Assembly: GCA_963978905.1 (NCBI GenBank)
Contig: OZ022256.1
Coordinates: forward strand, 8,973,501 to 9,037,500
Direction: 5' to 3'
DNA length: 64,000 nucleotides
Origin: Trichostrongylus colubriformis
Lineage: Eukaryota; Nematoda; Chromadorea; Rhabditida; Trichostrongylidae
Shown: positions 44,501 through 57,700 of the stretch, in pieces
Position numbering within the stretch: the first letter of the stretch is position 1
Layout: each line of letters opens with the position of its first letter
The notes under the pieces: model-generated
Seen by the model: the letters and a program-made list of their open reading frames with translations, nothing else
What the model was told of the DNA's origin: nothing
Databases searched by the model: none
Translations under genes and position numbers: made by a program

Positions 44501-47500
44501 TTGATATCCTCAGCCGAAATGTCATTATTGGTCCACTGTGGATGGTTCACATCTGCTTCAGCTGAGAGAGAAGTGGCAGCCGCAATGACCTCGGGAGGTA
44601 AGGTGGAATTCTGAAGAAGAAATCCGTTAATGTCAACTGAGATCGTATATGCTTATCATACCTTATTCACTTCTGATTCGGTGTAGCTCTGAGAACCGGC
44701 TTCGGTGGCATCGTCTACGAAATTTTCAGGTAGTGATGGCGTTTCAGGTGAAGTTGTGGGCACCGTTCTCTGAAACAAGACAGACTGTCCAAATTCACAT
44801 GATACTCAACGTATTTACTCTCAACAATTTTTATAGTGGAAAGAATCCCTTTCAACCATACACCTTCTAATCCTACTACCGGAATGGACTACGAAGTTGC
44901 CCTTGTCATTACGTCACATAATTACAGCAACATCAGTAGTATAGCCAAGTAGAGAAGAGGCAAGCAAGATGACAGAAAGAATTCGGGAAAATAAACAAAT
45001 TGTGCCCAGTCCACTATTAGAAGCAGGCAAGAAATCAAGCCGGTCATCTGCATCCGAGTCTCGACTAATGCAGGAAAGCCTTACCGGTGGTGAGGTAACA
45101 TTCGCTGCCGCCGCGGTCGCTGCAGCCTGAGGCACCATTGATGCAGATGGGACGCGAACGCGAGCCGATGTTAGTCTTGAGGGTGACCGAACGCCCGCCT
45201 GATGTGCTGCTGCATCGAGATCTGGGTGGTGTAGAGAAGTTGGAGGCATTCCTTGCATGCGGAGCGGTGATGGAGCTCCACCAGTAGTTGGACCAACAGC
45301 AACACCGTCAGAGAAATGCACCTGAACAGAAAAATTAAATGACTCTGTCACGTGTCATCACTTCTGTGCTCTTTGAACGCAGAGTGTGCGCGTTTCAAGT
45401 GTTTCGGGAGTGCAACAATAGCACAATGGACAAAAGTCGACGCCAAAACAAAATAGAGCTACCCTGTCAACAAAATTTGAAACGAACCTGTTTCCGAGGA
45501 GATACCGGTGTGGCACGAGTACCATGTACAGGTGCGTTCATAGGAATACGAGCAGTGGCTTGAGGGGAATGTGCTGGCGACGTCTCCTCTCCTGATACTC
45601 CACCTGCGCTTTCTTTTTTAGCACGTCCCGTCACACTTCCTCCTACAGATAATAACGGAAAAATAGTGCTAACTTTTACAGATAGTCTTAGCCACACGCG
45701 GAACATAAACGAACACACCTCTTCCACGAACAATTTGCCTGGTTCCACGACTGGATACTAGCAAGGGAGCAGGGGCATTAGCAAGCGCAGCTTGGCTAGG
45801 ATCTGCAGGTGAAAAGGCAACACGAGAGCCGGCACTTGACTGCACCAGGACGACACGATGGGATGTATCGGGCCCTTGATGGAAGGATCTGGAATATATC
45901 AGGTCATTTCACTATTGGTCCTTACTTATCAGTTCCCCATATAAACACATCAAAAATTCCAACCTGTGTGGTGGAGGATCCACCTGCCGCTGTACTGGTG
46001 GGGCCGCCATCACTGCTGGTGATTGACGTTGACTAGGATGCTGTATAGATACGTGCGGAGCTGTTCCGCTCATACGCTGGCTAAAAATGGCACCACTAAT
46101 AAGTACGAACATTTAAGTTAGCTCAATAACTTTAAGAAAAATGGTTTTGCACGGCCGTCAAGGACATACTATCAGGAGATAACTTTGTGCCTTCTCTATT
46201 TCTAGATCACACCTACTTATGTCAGTATCTTCCCACTCAAACATAAACGAGTCCCTTTTAAAAACCACCAACCCAGGAAGTCGTATCTGCGTAGGAGTTG
46301 ATGTAATGCGTGGTGCAGCTCGTTTCTGGATCATCGAAGAGCTTGATATTGGAACCGTGGCCATAGCCCTCCGCGCCACCGGTGTGCCATTGTAACCAGC
46401 GACAATGAAGTGTGGTTGCTGCTGATGTTGCTGCGTATGCGGCAAGTCGCGGTCTGGAACAATGTAGTACTTAAGTCTGAAAATTCTAAAAGAAAAAGTC
46501 TGAAAAATCAAAAAATGCAACGCGATTATCAAACGATGTTGAAATACCTTGCACACCTCGATAGACGGATGCAGGCTGAGTAGCTGCTGCTCGGGCAGGA
46601 CGTGCGAGATAACCGCTCTGACCCTCTGTAGCGCGATAGACGCCTCCGTCACGGACACCGGCAGGCGATCTTAATCATTACGTGTCACTTTTATCAACAC
46701 ATCATGAAGCCTCCACATTTTCTATTCAGCAATCAAAATGGATGCTCTTTTTATTCGATTTTCAAGCCCTATCCCATATCAGCTTTGATATTACAGTTTC
46801 CAAGTAGAACGAAAAGACTAACAATTTGAATCATGAAAGATATCAATCAAGGAAAAACTGGTTTCTTCATTGTTGTTGGTTTCCTTCCAGTGAATACTAT
46901 TTTGCAAATCAAGAATTCGACGATATGGTGCTTTATATAATAACCTTCACCGAAGCAGTTTTTTTTCGCATAATTACAAACGAAGCGGTGCGCAAAGTCA
47001 GTTCCAATGAGATACTGTTTCGCACTCGCTCCTGCCGAATGAAACGGTGGATTAGTTTGATTAGAGGAAATACCTTCCTCCGGAAATCATGTGAATTCCT
47101 TGAATATTTCATGTTGACCTGGAAGCCATTCAGAGCAAAAAAAATTTGAAGAGAATTATAGATAAACACGGGAAAAGCATAAACGCCCAACAAATGTGAA
47201 CAATAGGAGCCTATCGATTCCATTCACGTGTTACAAACTAATAAAATAGCCATATAACTCATAATGCGCCCCTATATGGAAAGGATCAATGACTATCTGT
47301 TGCGTACCCTCTTTGCCCATCTCCAATTCTCTCCGTCAGCAGACTAGAAACATAGAGATAACATAGAAAAGAACACTTCCGCCTATGTGAATATATTTAA
47401 ATGTTCGATTGCTGCTACTGACAATGAGCCATCCGTTCTATAGAATTTCCACGCATTTCAAAACACTTGTGTCGACGTAGATTGGATTATTAATTAAACT

Positions 47501-48921
47501 GCAAAACAGAAGATTGACAAGTATAGTACATAGCTTACCTATTAATGATATTGGGCTCCCTCTGTTCGTATGCTAGATGCGTTTGAGGTATTCGACTAGA
47601 TGTAATATGTTGATCGGACGGAACGTCGAGATCATCGGATACTATTCCAACTGAAAAAAAAACTATGCCATTCTCGAGGCCACATATAAACTATATTTAC
47701 CCTGGAAATTCAAGCAAATTTTGAGTTAAGCTGCAACATGTAAGAGCGCGCAAATTTTTCAACATGGATGAACATGCATACATGTGTGCATCTATGGCCA
47801 CTTTCTACCTCCGCACTGCACTAATCATATTGTTACTTGAATTTAGCTAGTACCCTGAAGATTACAAGGTTGTTATTCCACACGACAACACCCCGAAAGC
47901 TTCAGAAGCGGTAACTGTCATACATCAAAATCAAAGAGATTATTTCTACGAACATAAGAAGAATATGACCATTAAAACAGCTTAATAGTCACTCAAATTC
48001 GAAAAAAAAAGAATTCTGGAGACCTCATATCTGTGAGAGATCAAGTGGCAGTAGAAGTTATTAACAACTCACGCTCAGCTAATCCAGGAAGTACTGGGAA
48101 AGCTTCAGACGATTCAACTTTGTTGCTGAGTTTAGGTTCCCATAGAATCGCATAGTCATGATCCTTGAACAAATATATAGTTAGACGACGTTACAAGACG
48201 TATTGTTGCAATCAGCAACACTTGACAACCAGTAATATGCATTGGTAGGCGCTCGAATCTTGCTAGACATCACTGCGCTAGTTATTACAGTTTCCACAGA
48301 ATTAACGATTTCTTGTACTGTCATAGTTCTGTCGTACTTCCTATATATGGAATTTTCCTAAATGTGGATAAAGGCGTACGCAAATGGCAAATGTCAAACG
48401 CAACTGTATAACCGCCATCGCGATGTATGTATGTGGACACCTCTCTGATCTGCTTGAAATAGCATAAAAGAAATTATCCACTAACCCCGGTGAGGGTCCT
48501 CTCTTCGTTGCCCCAACTACGCTGAGCACCATCCTCTTCGTCCGTGACGTCGTCGTCGGAATCGGCAATGACAAATCTTTTTACAGGTGTAGTTTGAGTA
48601 TTCAATGCTGCCTCGTTGTTTACTCCAGAGTTCTCCGTGACACTTTGTTCCTCCTCATTTCCTTGTGGATGCAATAGGTCGGAACTTTCACGCTCGACTT
48701 CAGATGATGCTTCACCTTCAGGTCCAAGCTCTGCTACAAAAAGCAAAACAATGAAGGGGATCGAACAAAATCAATAAAACTAAGCAATTCACAATGTGAA
48801 AAAAATTGTCCAACCCCAATAAAAAATAAGTACACGTACCTGGCACAGGTTCAGGACAAGGTCGATCTAACGGAATGGCTGAGGGATCTTCAGCAGGCGA
48901 TCCTTCACATGCATTAGACAT
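38516..48921 (-). CDS. set-26: PHD-SET chromatin protein, MLL5/SET-26 family
   Basis: 37 exons, all in phase, give 1,808 residues. The list runs 48840-48921, 48486-48733, 48073-48163, 47539-47650, 46548-46669, 46273-46453, 45964-46080, 45719-45888, 45488-45642, 45085-45321, 44662-44769, 44464-44610, 44221-44406, 43988-44164, 43749-43917, 43599-43678, 43453-43538, 43230-43356, 43042-43155, 42423-42612, 42166-42364, 41988-42084, 41808-41933, 41587-41754, 41384-41508, 41086-41320, 40902-41030, 40710-40823, 40459-40612, 40304-40393, 39986-40242, 39777-39873, 39496-39722, 39240-39428, 39073-39174, 38782-38944, 38516-38571. The PHD finger is at about 795-865 (TRCLCEMQHNDEW, VWQHMKCMG). The SET domain is at about 967-1107 (YVGHVCLP, CIDARRQGSEARFARR) with cysteine tail VECACGDDPNC. 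AT-hook-like RGRGRPKG and NRGRPKG are present, and the C-terminal LSLEDYKRRR recalls MLL5. Family members bind H3K4me3 nucleosomes and restrain heterochromatin. The start Met is the least certain part. Confidence 0.9.
41988..42364 (-). other. set-26: SET domain core exons
   Basis: Exons 42166-42364 and 41988-42084 hold the SET core. Where active lysine methyltransferases have the RFxNHSCxPN motif, the joined exons read RFARRCCRSN, so the Asn-His pair that contacts cofactor and substrate is replaced. MLL5-type SET domains show the same kind of replacement and lack clear methyltransferase activity. Loss of activity here is inference. Confidence 0.8.
43453..43538 (-). other. set-26: PHD finger, first exon of the pair
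   Basis: Encodes the first zinc ligands of the PHD (CLCEMQHNDEWMVECEQC). The remaining ligands (HMKC, CEYC) are in the next exon, 43230-43356. In MLL5 relatives this finger reads methylated H3K4; the conserved tryptophan in VWQH is present. Confidence 0.85.
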
Positions 48922-51713
48922 CTTTATGGCTTCTTTGAAATTTTGACACAGACCACACTCAGCTTGCACAATAAGAGCACATGAATCCTATAAAAATGAC
49001 TACATGCAACACCGTTTTCTCCGCAACAGTCACAACGAAAATGCCATAAAAACTGAAAGATGTGCAAATAGAAATCGAGAAGTTGGACAGATATCGAGCC
49101 TGAAGTTCCCTTAAATTATTGTAAAAGTAGGTATGTGTCAAACGAAGATTGGCAACATTTTGAAGAACGTTAGACATATTGCGCGATACTATTGGTAAAA
49201 CCGAGTTCTGCTTTATCAAAAAGCATGAGGTAACCCTTCAAATACCGCCCAAGCAAAAAATCTCGCAAAATCAGAGGTACCCCCAGGTATGTACGCTGAA
49301 ACATTTGCAATTTTGAAGGTAACACCAACAATTTCAGAAAGCCTTTGAGTGTTCGCGGAGGGAACACATGTGAGAAGAGTCGACGCACGCCACGCAGAGC
49401 GTTGCGTCGCGGTCGCATTCATTGGCCCGAAGCCAGCCTTTCAAAACACGCAACACGCATGACCCGAAAGGTGTACGGGAAGAAAACCAAAGTGTATACA
49501 TTCTTGGCCCTTTGAAATCGGCGATGGAGCACATTAACTTTACGTACTTGGAGGGTTCCGTTTTCGCGAGAACGGTGTGCGAAAATTTTAAGTTTGATTT
49601 TTGGTTTGATCGATTCCTAGCTTTTCTCTTCTTTTGGTAGGTGCTGATGTTGTTGGCGTGGGCACTTTTCTGAGCTCGGCGTCCGGCGCTGTTTTTGACC
49701 TTATCCTTACGTGAGTGCAGTATAAGTGAAGAGAAATGCGCTTTGTACACGTAGCACAACCATACTGCACCAAGCCACTGTAGAACAGATTCTTGTGCAG
49801 ATAGCTTATTGAAAGTTGGAACGCAGGACACGGTGCTCTTCCTTTCGCGCTGGCATCTAATTGGTCACAATGAGATTCACTGTCCATATTTTGCCTGTTT
49901 CCCACTGGTGACATAGCTACTCACTGAACGAGGCTGACGCTCGAACTGAGCTGTCCCACCCTACAATCGTACCTTTTTCAGTCGAGATTTCGAACCCTTC
50001 TTGTAGATGATGATGGACGCCCCATGCCTCATCTGCTCACCGGGTGACCTGCGAGATACAAGGTCTCCCTGTACAAGCCTTTTTACAAGCTGTAAAGCTG
50101 TAGAGGCATTATTGGTCCACAGGTGGAGGAAAAAGTGTAGGGGGGAAGGGGGCACGTCATTTTCTAAATGGATAGAAAGACGACACAAAACAGTTTATTT
50201 ACGTATTGATTAGCGGGGCTGGGGAATCTATTCTGAGTATGGATGCTGTTTTATACTTATGCGACCCAGTAACGACTGTTTTACTGAACAGCAAAACTCT
50301 CCGTCTTATTTTTCACTCTACTGCTGTCCCTGCTCGCCCTTTCTGGCAGTGTTATTCGATGTCCTTCTTTCATACTTGCTTTTGTCACGTTCAGTCCTCT
50401 TGTGCCCTCTTGCCTTCTTTAATACTCCTCTCTTTAAAGCTTTTCATACCATGCCACCAGCTCTGCCATCAGCTCTCGTAGCGCATGACTACTTCTGTTT
50501 CTTAGAAGTTGTTTTCTGTAATCCTCCACCTTCAGTCTAAAAAAGATTGCATACGCATCGATTTGATGAGAAAGCTATTGAGCGAACAGAGGTGTGCGAC
50601 AGGACACTCGAACTGGGTCCATTCACGCAAGGAGGCGGCGTTCGTCCCCTAATGCGCGTCTAATTCACGAGTGAGCTGCGAGACTTTTGACTCATGCGGT
50701 GGTGTACTTCGGTTATTGAATTCGTGGGTTTTGTCGCCCATCTGGCGAGTGGACGAAGAGAGCAATCGACATGCATTTGTGCAATCGTCACCTCTGAACA
50801 CTATCTCACTGTTTTCCCACGTCTCACCACCACCTCTCTCCCCTCCCCCCTCCCCCCCCCCTTCCATCTATCATCGTCATTTATGCGATGATCCTTCACA
50901 ACCTCCATCTGGCGGGGTGGGGCTTGCCACCCTTGGACCGTATGGCACATGGAGAGGTTTGACTTCATTTCGCTACAATCACCTTTTCCGGTCTCTCGCG
51001 CCCACAATACCTCCCACCGCTCATTTTATTGTTTTGTCAGTTTCATAAGGGTAAAGATAGACAAGGGTTGAAAAGAAGAGAAGTGTTTAACGCTGAAGTT
51101 TTCACAGAGTGTTTCTTGAATAGTTGCTTTTCAGTCACCTCCCATATAGACGTCCTCAGCGAAAACGAATAATCTTCGGAATTGCTCACCTTATGTTCCT
51201 GCTTGCATCACATCATAGAAGTGTGCTATCCTCCTACTGTCAGACGAATGTCACACAGGGAACGTCTCCGTTGCGAAGCAGAATAAGCCAGAATGTCTTT
51301 CTCCTAGGAGAATCAGTGGAGCTCTCATGTAATTGTCGTGCAGAGCCACTACCAGGAAGTCTAGTCCTTGTATCGACAGACGTCCTTGTGTTTTGCTGTC
51401 GTTGCATGAGATAGGTATAACGTTCATCGCCAAATGGCTCTTGACTGGTTAGACCCGTCTAATCTTCGGTGCCTTCTACGCCCGTGTCCCTGATCTTCGA
51501 TCGTTCAGTGTGGTGCATTAGTTTCTCGGATCTTGCAAGATGCGAGATTCAAGTCATTTCGGAGGCACTGAAATAATAGCTGATCTCTCTTATTGGTCAA
51601 TGTTTAATATAGTTTCCACTTTTTTTAGCTATCCTTGTTTATTATCGAGTTCGGAATCACGCGTGCTCGTGAACATTTCTAATGGTAGTGAATATACAGC
51701 CTCTTTAAGGTCC
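48922..51713. other. Intergenic region between set-26 and nol-10 (divergent promoters)
   Basis: The two genes diverge, so both promoters should lie here. I see no recognisable protein in this stretch. A C/T-rich run lies at 50818-50866. A strong acceptor-like site, TTTTTTTAG, ends at 51628, 86 bases before the nol-10 start codon, and is a plausible spliced-leader addition site. Confidence 0.5.
51627..51628 (+). promoter_or_regulatory. Candidate trans-splice acceptor for nol-10
   Basis: CACTTTTTTTAG followed by CTATCC lies 85 bases upstream of the initiating ATG, with no other ATG-initiated conserved frame in between. Most nematode mRNAs receive a spliced leader at such a site. Weakly supported without transcript data. 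Confidence 0.4.
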
Positions 51714-54700
51714 ATGCAAGTCGCTTCTGTCAATGATGTGAAAATCTATAATTTGAGTGCCGGCAAAAGCATTCCGGAAGTGAGTTCACGTAGTTCATTC
51801 CCTTCAGGTTGTCGATAGGTTAGATTAACCTTTTAACCTTCATAATGCTCGTATCTAATTTTGCAGTGGATGAACTCAGAAGCAAGGCGCAGAGCGGAAA
51901 GAAAAAGTATAGGTGGGTATTTGTATAATCTGAAATTCGCTCCCACCAACGGGGACGCGGGTGCGATGCACGAGGAGCCGATGCAGCGCCGCGCACATCG
52001 AAGTATAATTTTTATCCTCCACGATTACTACACTTGGTTTTGAAGATGTTTGCCAATGCTATGTTCTCTGTAGCTCTTTTCCCTGGTGGTCTTCCTTGTC
52101 GGGGTTTTTGTTCAGTTGTAACCACCTCAGGTAATCACAACACCTTGATTCTCTGTTAAGCCGCCGTGACACGACTTCGCGCCTTGAAATTTTGCAGTGC
52201 GGCAACTTTGCTTGCGGAGCCGTGACACCGCAAAATCGCACAATCGCCGAGTCGCTGAACCGCAAAATCGCAAAGTCTGACAGCGGCCTTAGCAACGTTC
52301 ATTTTTCCTTCTCCGTTAGGTTTTTGAGTTTTTTGTTGTGCATCATCACCGGTTCACTCTTGCGACTATAGACTATGGTTTCTTGTGCTGAAGACTGATA
52401 TGTTTAGTGGGTATGCTCTCACATTTCAGACGTACGAAGACGCATACAGCTCATCCAAGACTTCGAAATGCCTGATGTTAGTCACACCGTCAATATATCA
52501 CGCGACGGAAGATATGTTTTTGCTACAGGTGAGACTTGTCGTTGCTCTCCAAAAGATAAAAATGATAGAATATGTTATTCAATACTAAATATTTTACCTC
52601 GTTCAACTGTACACCTCAACTTTTCCTTTCTTCCTTGGTTAACACGTTGAACTATATCCAGTGTTATGAGCGTAGAGGGGACAACAATTGGGCGTGGAGG
52701 GAAAACCAACAGGATAGCGAATCCTCACTTTTGTATGAATTGCCCTGAAATGTAAACTAAAAAATGAAAGTATTTCTCGATATTTCAACCGGATCGCATA
52801 TTTATTGTGACATTTCATTAATATTCGTTTAGGAAGTTACAAGTCATGGCTAAAGTGTTATGATCTCGAGAATCTCTCTCTGAAATTTCAACGTGGTCTC
52901 GATGCAGCCGTCATCAAAATGATTCCTTTGAGCGACGACTACTCAAAAGTCAGTTGTTTCGCTCAAAATTTTGTTTATACTTCCTAATCGCTCATTGTTT
53001 AGATAGTGTTACTGCAAGAAGATCGTTTTCTCGAAATGCATGCGGCATTTGGACGATACTTTCGAATGCGTATGCCACGATATGGTAGAGACATGGCTTT
53101 CTCATTTGAGCGAAGCGACCTTTTCCTAGTTGGTGCGAGGTAGGGTTTCGTTTTTCACTTATCTAAGGTTTTTTATCGAATGTAGCAGTGCTGAAAATTC
53201 GTGTTGAAGTTCCGAAGTCTACCGGTTGAATTTGGAATTGGGAGAATGGCTTTCTCCTTTGCAAACGAGTGGATCAGCTCTGAACTGTTGTCAGTTTGCT
53301 GATGCACATCAGTTATTCGTATGTGGTGAGCTAGGTTTTGGGTTTGTCCAATTTCGCTTTCATATCTATTTTTCTTCAGGCACTACCGATGGTCAGGTAG
53401 AGGCGTGGGATCACCGCGACAAATCAAGAGTAGGCATCCTAGATTGTCTGCCATACTTACAAGACGAAATAAGGTCAGTTTTCTAACACTTTCAATTTTT
53501 TGCACGAAATATTAAAATGTTTCCGTAGTAGTTTCATAGCTATTTCAGCAAAAACCCAGAAATCACTTCTTTGATGTTCCGAGACGCTTTACGGTTAGGC
53601 GTTGGAACGAGTACAGGCCAGGTGAGTGCTAGACACGATCTGGATTTTGAAATGTATTATTTTGTAAACCGCACAAATAACACGAGTTTTCATCTCTGTA
53701 ATGTAGCTTCATGTTTTTAGCCTGTGCTTCTTCCAGGTAATGTTGTATGATATTCGATCGCGGAAACCGTTGATAGTAAAAGATCACGTAAATGGGTTAC
53801 CTATAAAGAAAATTGACTTTGCTTTGAGGTTTGTAGTTCCTTTATTGATTCTGATTTCGAGTGACTTTCTTTGATTTTTCGATCATTTTCTGTTTGACTT
53901 CTTGGAATCTCAGTTAGAAACTGGCTGATGAAAGTGACGGAGCTTTCTGAGTTTTTCTCGGTGTTACTGAAATGGGTGTGTGCGCTTATGACGGGAAGTC
54001 GCGTGGCCGCTCACGGCGAGCGGCTCGGCCGGTGCGAGTACCAGTGGCAGGGCATGGCAGCCTTCAAGCGAGGCAGTGTGGCATGGGTGGAGGAGGCAGG
54101 GTGACATGGGTGCAGGAGGCAGTGTGGCATGGGTGGAAGTGCAGAGGTGTCGCACCCACGCTCTGTCAGGCTCCCAAGGGCAATCGATTCGGCAATTCGT
54201 GCTGGTGGCACCGCGAGTGCGACTCCTCGAAGCGATGTTCCGTCTTAAGTGCACACACCCGACTGAAATTCGTCTTTTATCAGTGGCTACTCCAGGCTCC
54301 ATTAACACAGCTATGGGTGATTCAGGGAAAGCGAGAGTCTGGTCCTCAGTATGGATAGCCGAGTTCTTAAAATATGGAAAGAAGTTGAAGGGAAACCGTT
54401 TGCTGCAATAGAAACAGAACATGCTCTGAACGATTTTTGCCGATATCCTCATTCAGGTAATACTTATTCAGGGTATCAAGTGATTTGAGAGTTCCTTGTG
54501 ATCGTATGTAAATACTTCGGCAAGCACTTTGACACATTCATCCACTATTTGTATCGTACTTAGGTTTAATATTCATGGCAAACGAAGCTCCTCGTATGCA
54601 GCAGTTCTTCATTCCTTCAATAGGTACAGCTCCCAAATGGTGTTCTTATCTCGAAGCATTGACAGAGGAATTGGAGGAAACTCAGTCGGCTACTGGTATG

Positions 54701-57700
54701 TTTGCTGCACCATGGAAAATGGTTTCTGGTTTTGGTGTGCAATTCTCGGCTTTGATTTCTCACAGCCACCATCATAAGGATGGCGCGCGTGTGACCTTCG
54801 CAATGTCGCATTGGTTCCTCTTGCACCACATCCTCACTTTTCTCTGTGATTGTCTTTCTTTTGTTTTAGTGTATGACGATTACAAGTTTGTCACGAAGGA
54901 GGAGTTGGATCAACTAAGTCTTTCTCATTTGATTGGAAGCTCTGTTCTGAGAGCGTATATGCATGGGTATTTCTTGGATAGGAGGCTTTATGAGAAAGCT
55001 CAACTTATTACGCAACCATTTGCTTATGAGAAGTATAAAAATCGAAAAGTAAGTTTTTTGTAGAGTAGTTCCTAAAATTCTTGGATGAGTCTAGCGCAAA
55101 TCAATATATTACTCATCTGTTTCAGGTTCAAGATATTATGCAGCAGGAGCGTGAAAGTAGAGTTATTGTGAGTAAAACGGAAAGTAATCAGCCGAAGGTG
55201 AGTTCTAGCGATTTTAAATCCTGCGCTTCATCGCTTTCATTAGATGAGAATCCTGTGCTTATGTATTTGTCAAGGTCAATAAAGAGCTTGCGGCACGGTT
55301 GCGTGCAGAAGCAGAAATGGCAGGTGAAAGTGCCGTCAATAAATCGGCAAAGAAGAAGAAGAACGAGAAAAAGAAGGTTGGTGTTCTTTGTTAAAGACAT
55401 AAACTCACATCTAGAAGCTTCTTTTTAGGCGTCTGTTGCGGCTGTTATTCTTCAAGATGACCGCTTCAAAAAACTGTTCGATGATGAAGATTTTGAGGTG
55501 GGCGTGCGACATCCATTGGAAGTTTGCTTCTTTTTTTGATGTAACCGTAATTGCGTTTATAGTTTATCCTCTTCCTATTCTTTTTTCAACTAAAGATAGG
55601 CAATTGAGTTATTAACAGGTTATGAAATTAGGATCGGATCGCTAACAGAATCAGCCAAGGGAAAGTAAGATCATTCATGAGACCTTTCATAGTTCGCGTC
55701 TGCTGATCAGTGACGCATGGAGTATGCGTGTGCTTGATTTTGGGTCATGGTGAGGTAATAAAGAGAAGTGGTGCAGGGAAGCGAAATATGGAAATGGTTT
55801 TAGGTCGTTGGGAAAGTTCAAAGCGAAATATTTGCGATTAATATGCAAAATGCTTCGAGATCAAGAACGATACGATATCAAGAACGATATAGGTGATATT
55901 TCAGGTAGATCAAAACTGTGAGCTGTTTAAACGGAATGTTGCCATACAACAGAAAGAAACCGCTGGTAAAGTCAGAGAGATTCTGCAAGATGATGATGAG
56001 AATGAGGTAAATTCCATATATTTTCTGCAATGTACTTTTTGTGTGGTGACAAAGTGCAGTGAAACGAGGTCCTTCTTGAATTCTCTGATAGAAAGCTGGA
56101 CGTAATGGTCTTTTTTATGGGGTTGAGCTTTTGAAATTTCGTGTAGCTCTCTTAGTGTCAACAAATTTGCGATTTAATTGCCCTCCTTGCTCTTTTCTCT
56201 TTACCACGTATATTATTTGACTGTTTCTCAGTTTTTACTAGAAGCGCTGCCGCAGAGGTGTGTTTGTATCTTTGTGAACCGGTTCGCACTTTGTAGATAG
56301 TTATGTACAGGAGGAGGTCACTACTTTCAGTGAAGTGTTATGTAAATTAAGTGGGTAGATGGGAAATCAATTGGACTGAATAAAAATAAGAGAAATTAGT
56401 GTTTGCTAGCTCTGTCCCGCTCATTGGGTCTACTTTCGTGCCATCGTCTTCAGCTGCATCAAGTCTATCTTTTTCCCGTGTCATTTCAGTTGTTTTTAGT
56501 TGTTGTTCCATTTTTTTTTTGCCAGCTGTTTTAATATTTTTGTAGTCTTTATAAGTGCTCAAATGTCACCTGCTATTTCCTACCTTCGCGTACAGTCGCT
56601 TTACAGTCCATTTCGGAGCGCCTCATAGGGCGTCACCTGCAGACTTGGTTGAGAGTGTATCAAACTCTCTCACTCCGCCACACACTCCCACTCTTGCCAC
56701 GCACTCTCACTCTCGGCACTCACCCATGTCCGTAGGCCACGCCCTATCAGGTGCTCCGAAATGGAGTATATATATATATATCTCTTGCGATCGCATCGGA
56801 CTGCTCGCTGTCGTTCACTGTCGATGTGGCGCAACTAACTACCATCGCGCTCTTCGAGTGCCCTCAGTATGCAAGCCGTTCGGCTTCTAGAAACTACAAG
56901 AGGTGCCAAAAAGAGTGACTGTTTCTCCTTTACTTTCAACCCCATATTAGTCGAACTTCAGCAGATTCTTACGAGGTATTTCCATCTTCAAATTCAGAAC
57001 GCATTTCACATCATAACTAAACTCCGGCCTTTTGCACGAGAGCGATCGAGAGCTTCTTCTGAGTGAAAATGATGGGTCCTTCGTTAACATCCTTGCTGAG
57101 GTCCGTTCTTTCTGGATACCTGAGGGGATTCATATTGGGTGACATTCCGTTTTTTCCGTGTTCCCGACGTCCGGTTTCCAACAAGCAGAACGTGCCATGC
57201 ATTGGAACCCCTCCGGAGGCGGGTTTGAGGCATGGAAAATGACACATCGGATCATAGCAGCGCTGTCCAAGCAGCGAGAGCCCTGTGACTTCCATGAACC
57301 GAAGAGTCTCCCTTAGGGAGTTTTTCACGGGAGACCCACCACGGAACCTGACTTCACTGTTTCAAGCGAATCTTGATGCCACAGGTGCTCTTAAAACCGA
57401 CTGCTTCGACTCCATATTTTCATGACGGTGAAAGTATGGGACATAGCTTGCTCCTGCTTCTTGAGGAACATTCCAAGAATATTTTGCCCCAATACCTTTA
57501 TCTATCTTGTTAGCCTCTGTTTTGTATACTTGGCGGAGGTGAACCACAAGCAAAGTTACTCTTTTTCGGCACCTCCTGTAGAGCTCTGAATGGGGTTGAG
57601 TGCTGAAACGATTTTAGAATACGGCAGTTGCTTGGGGACTCAACTTCAAAGGCACCATTGCCTCGCATGTCTAGATCTTGGCATCATCGTTGCTTTCAAG

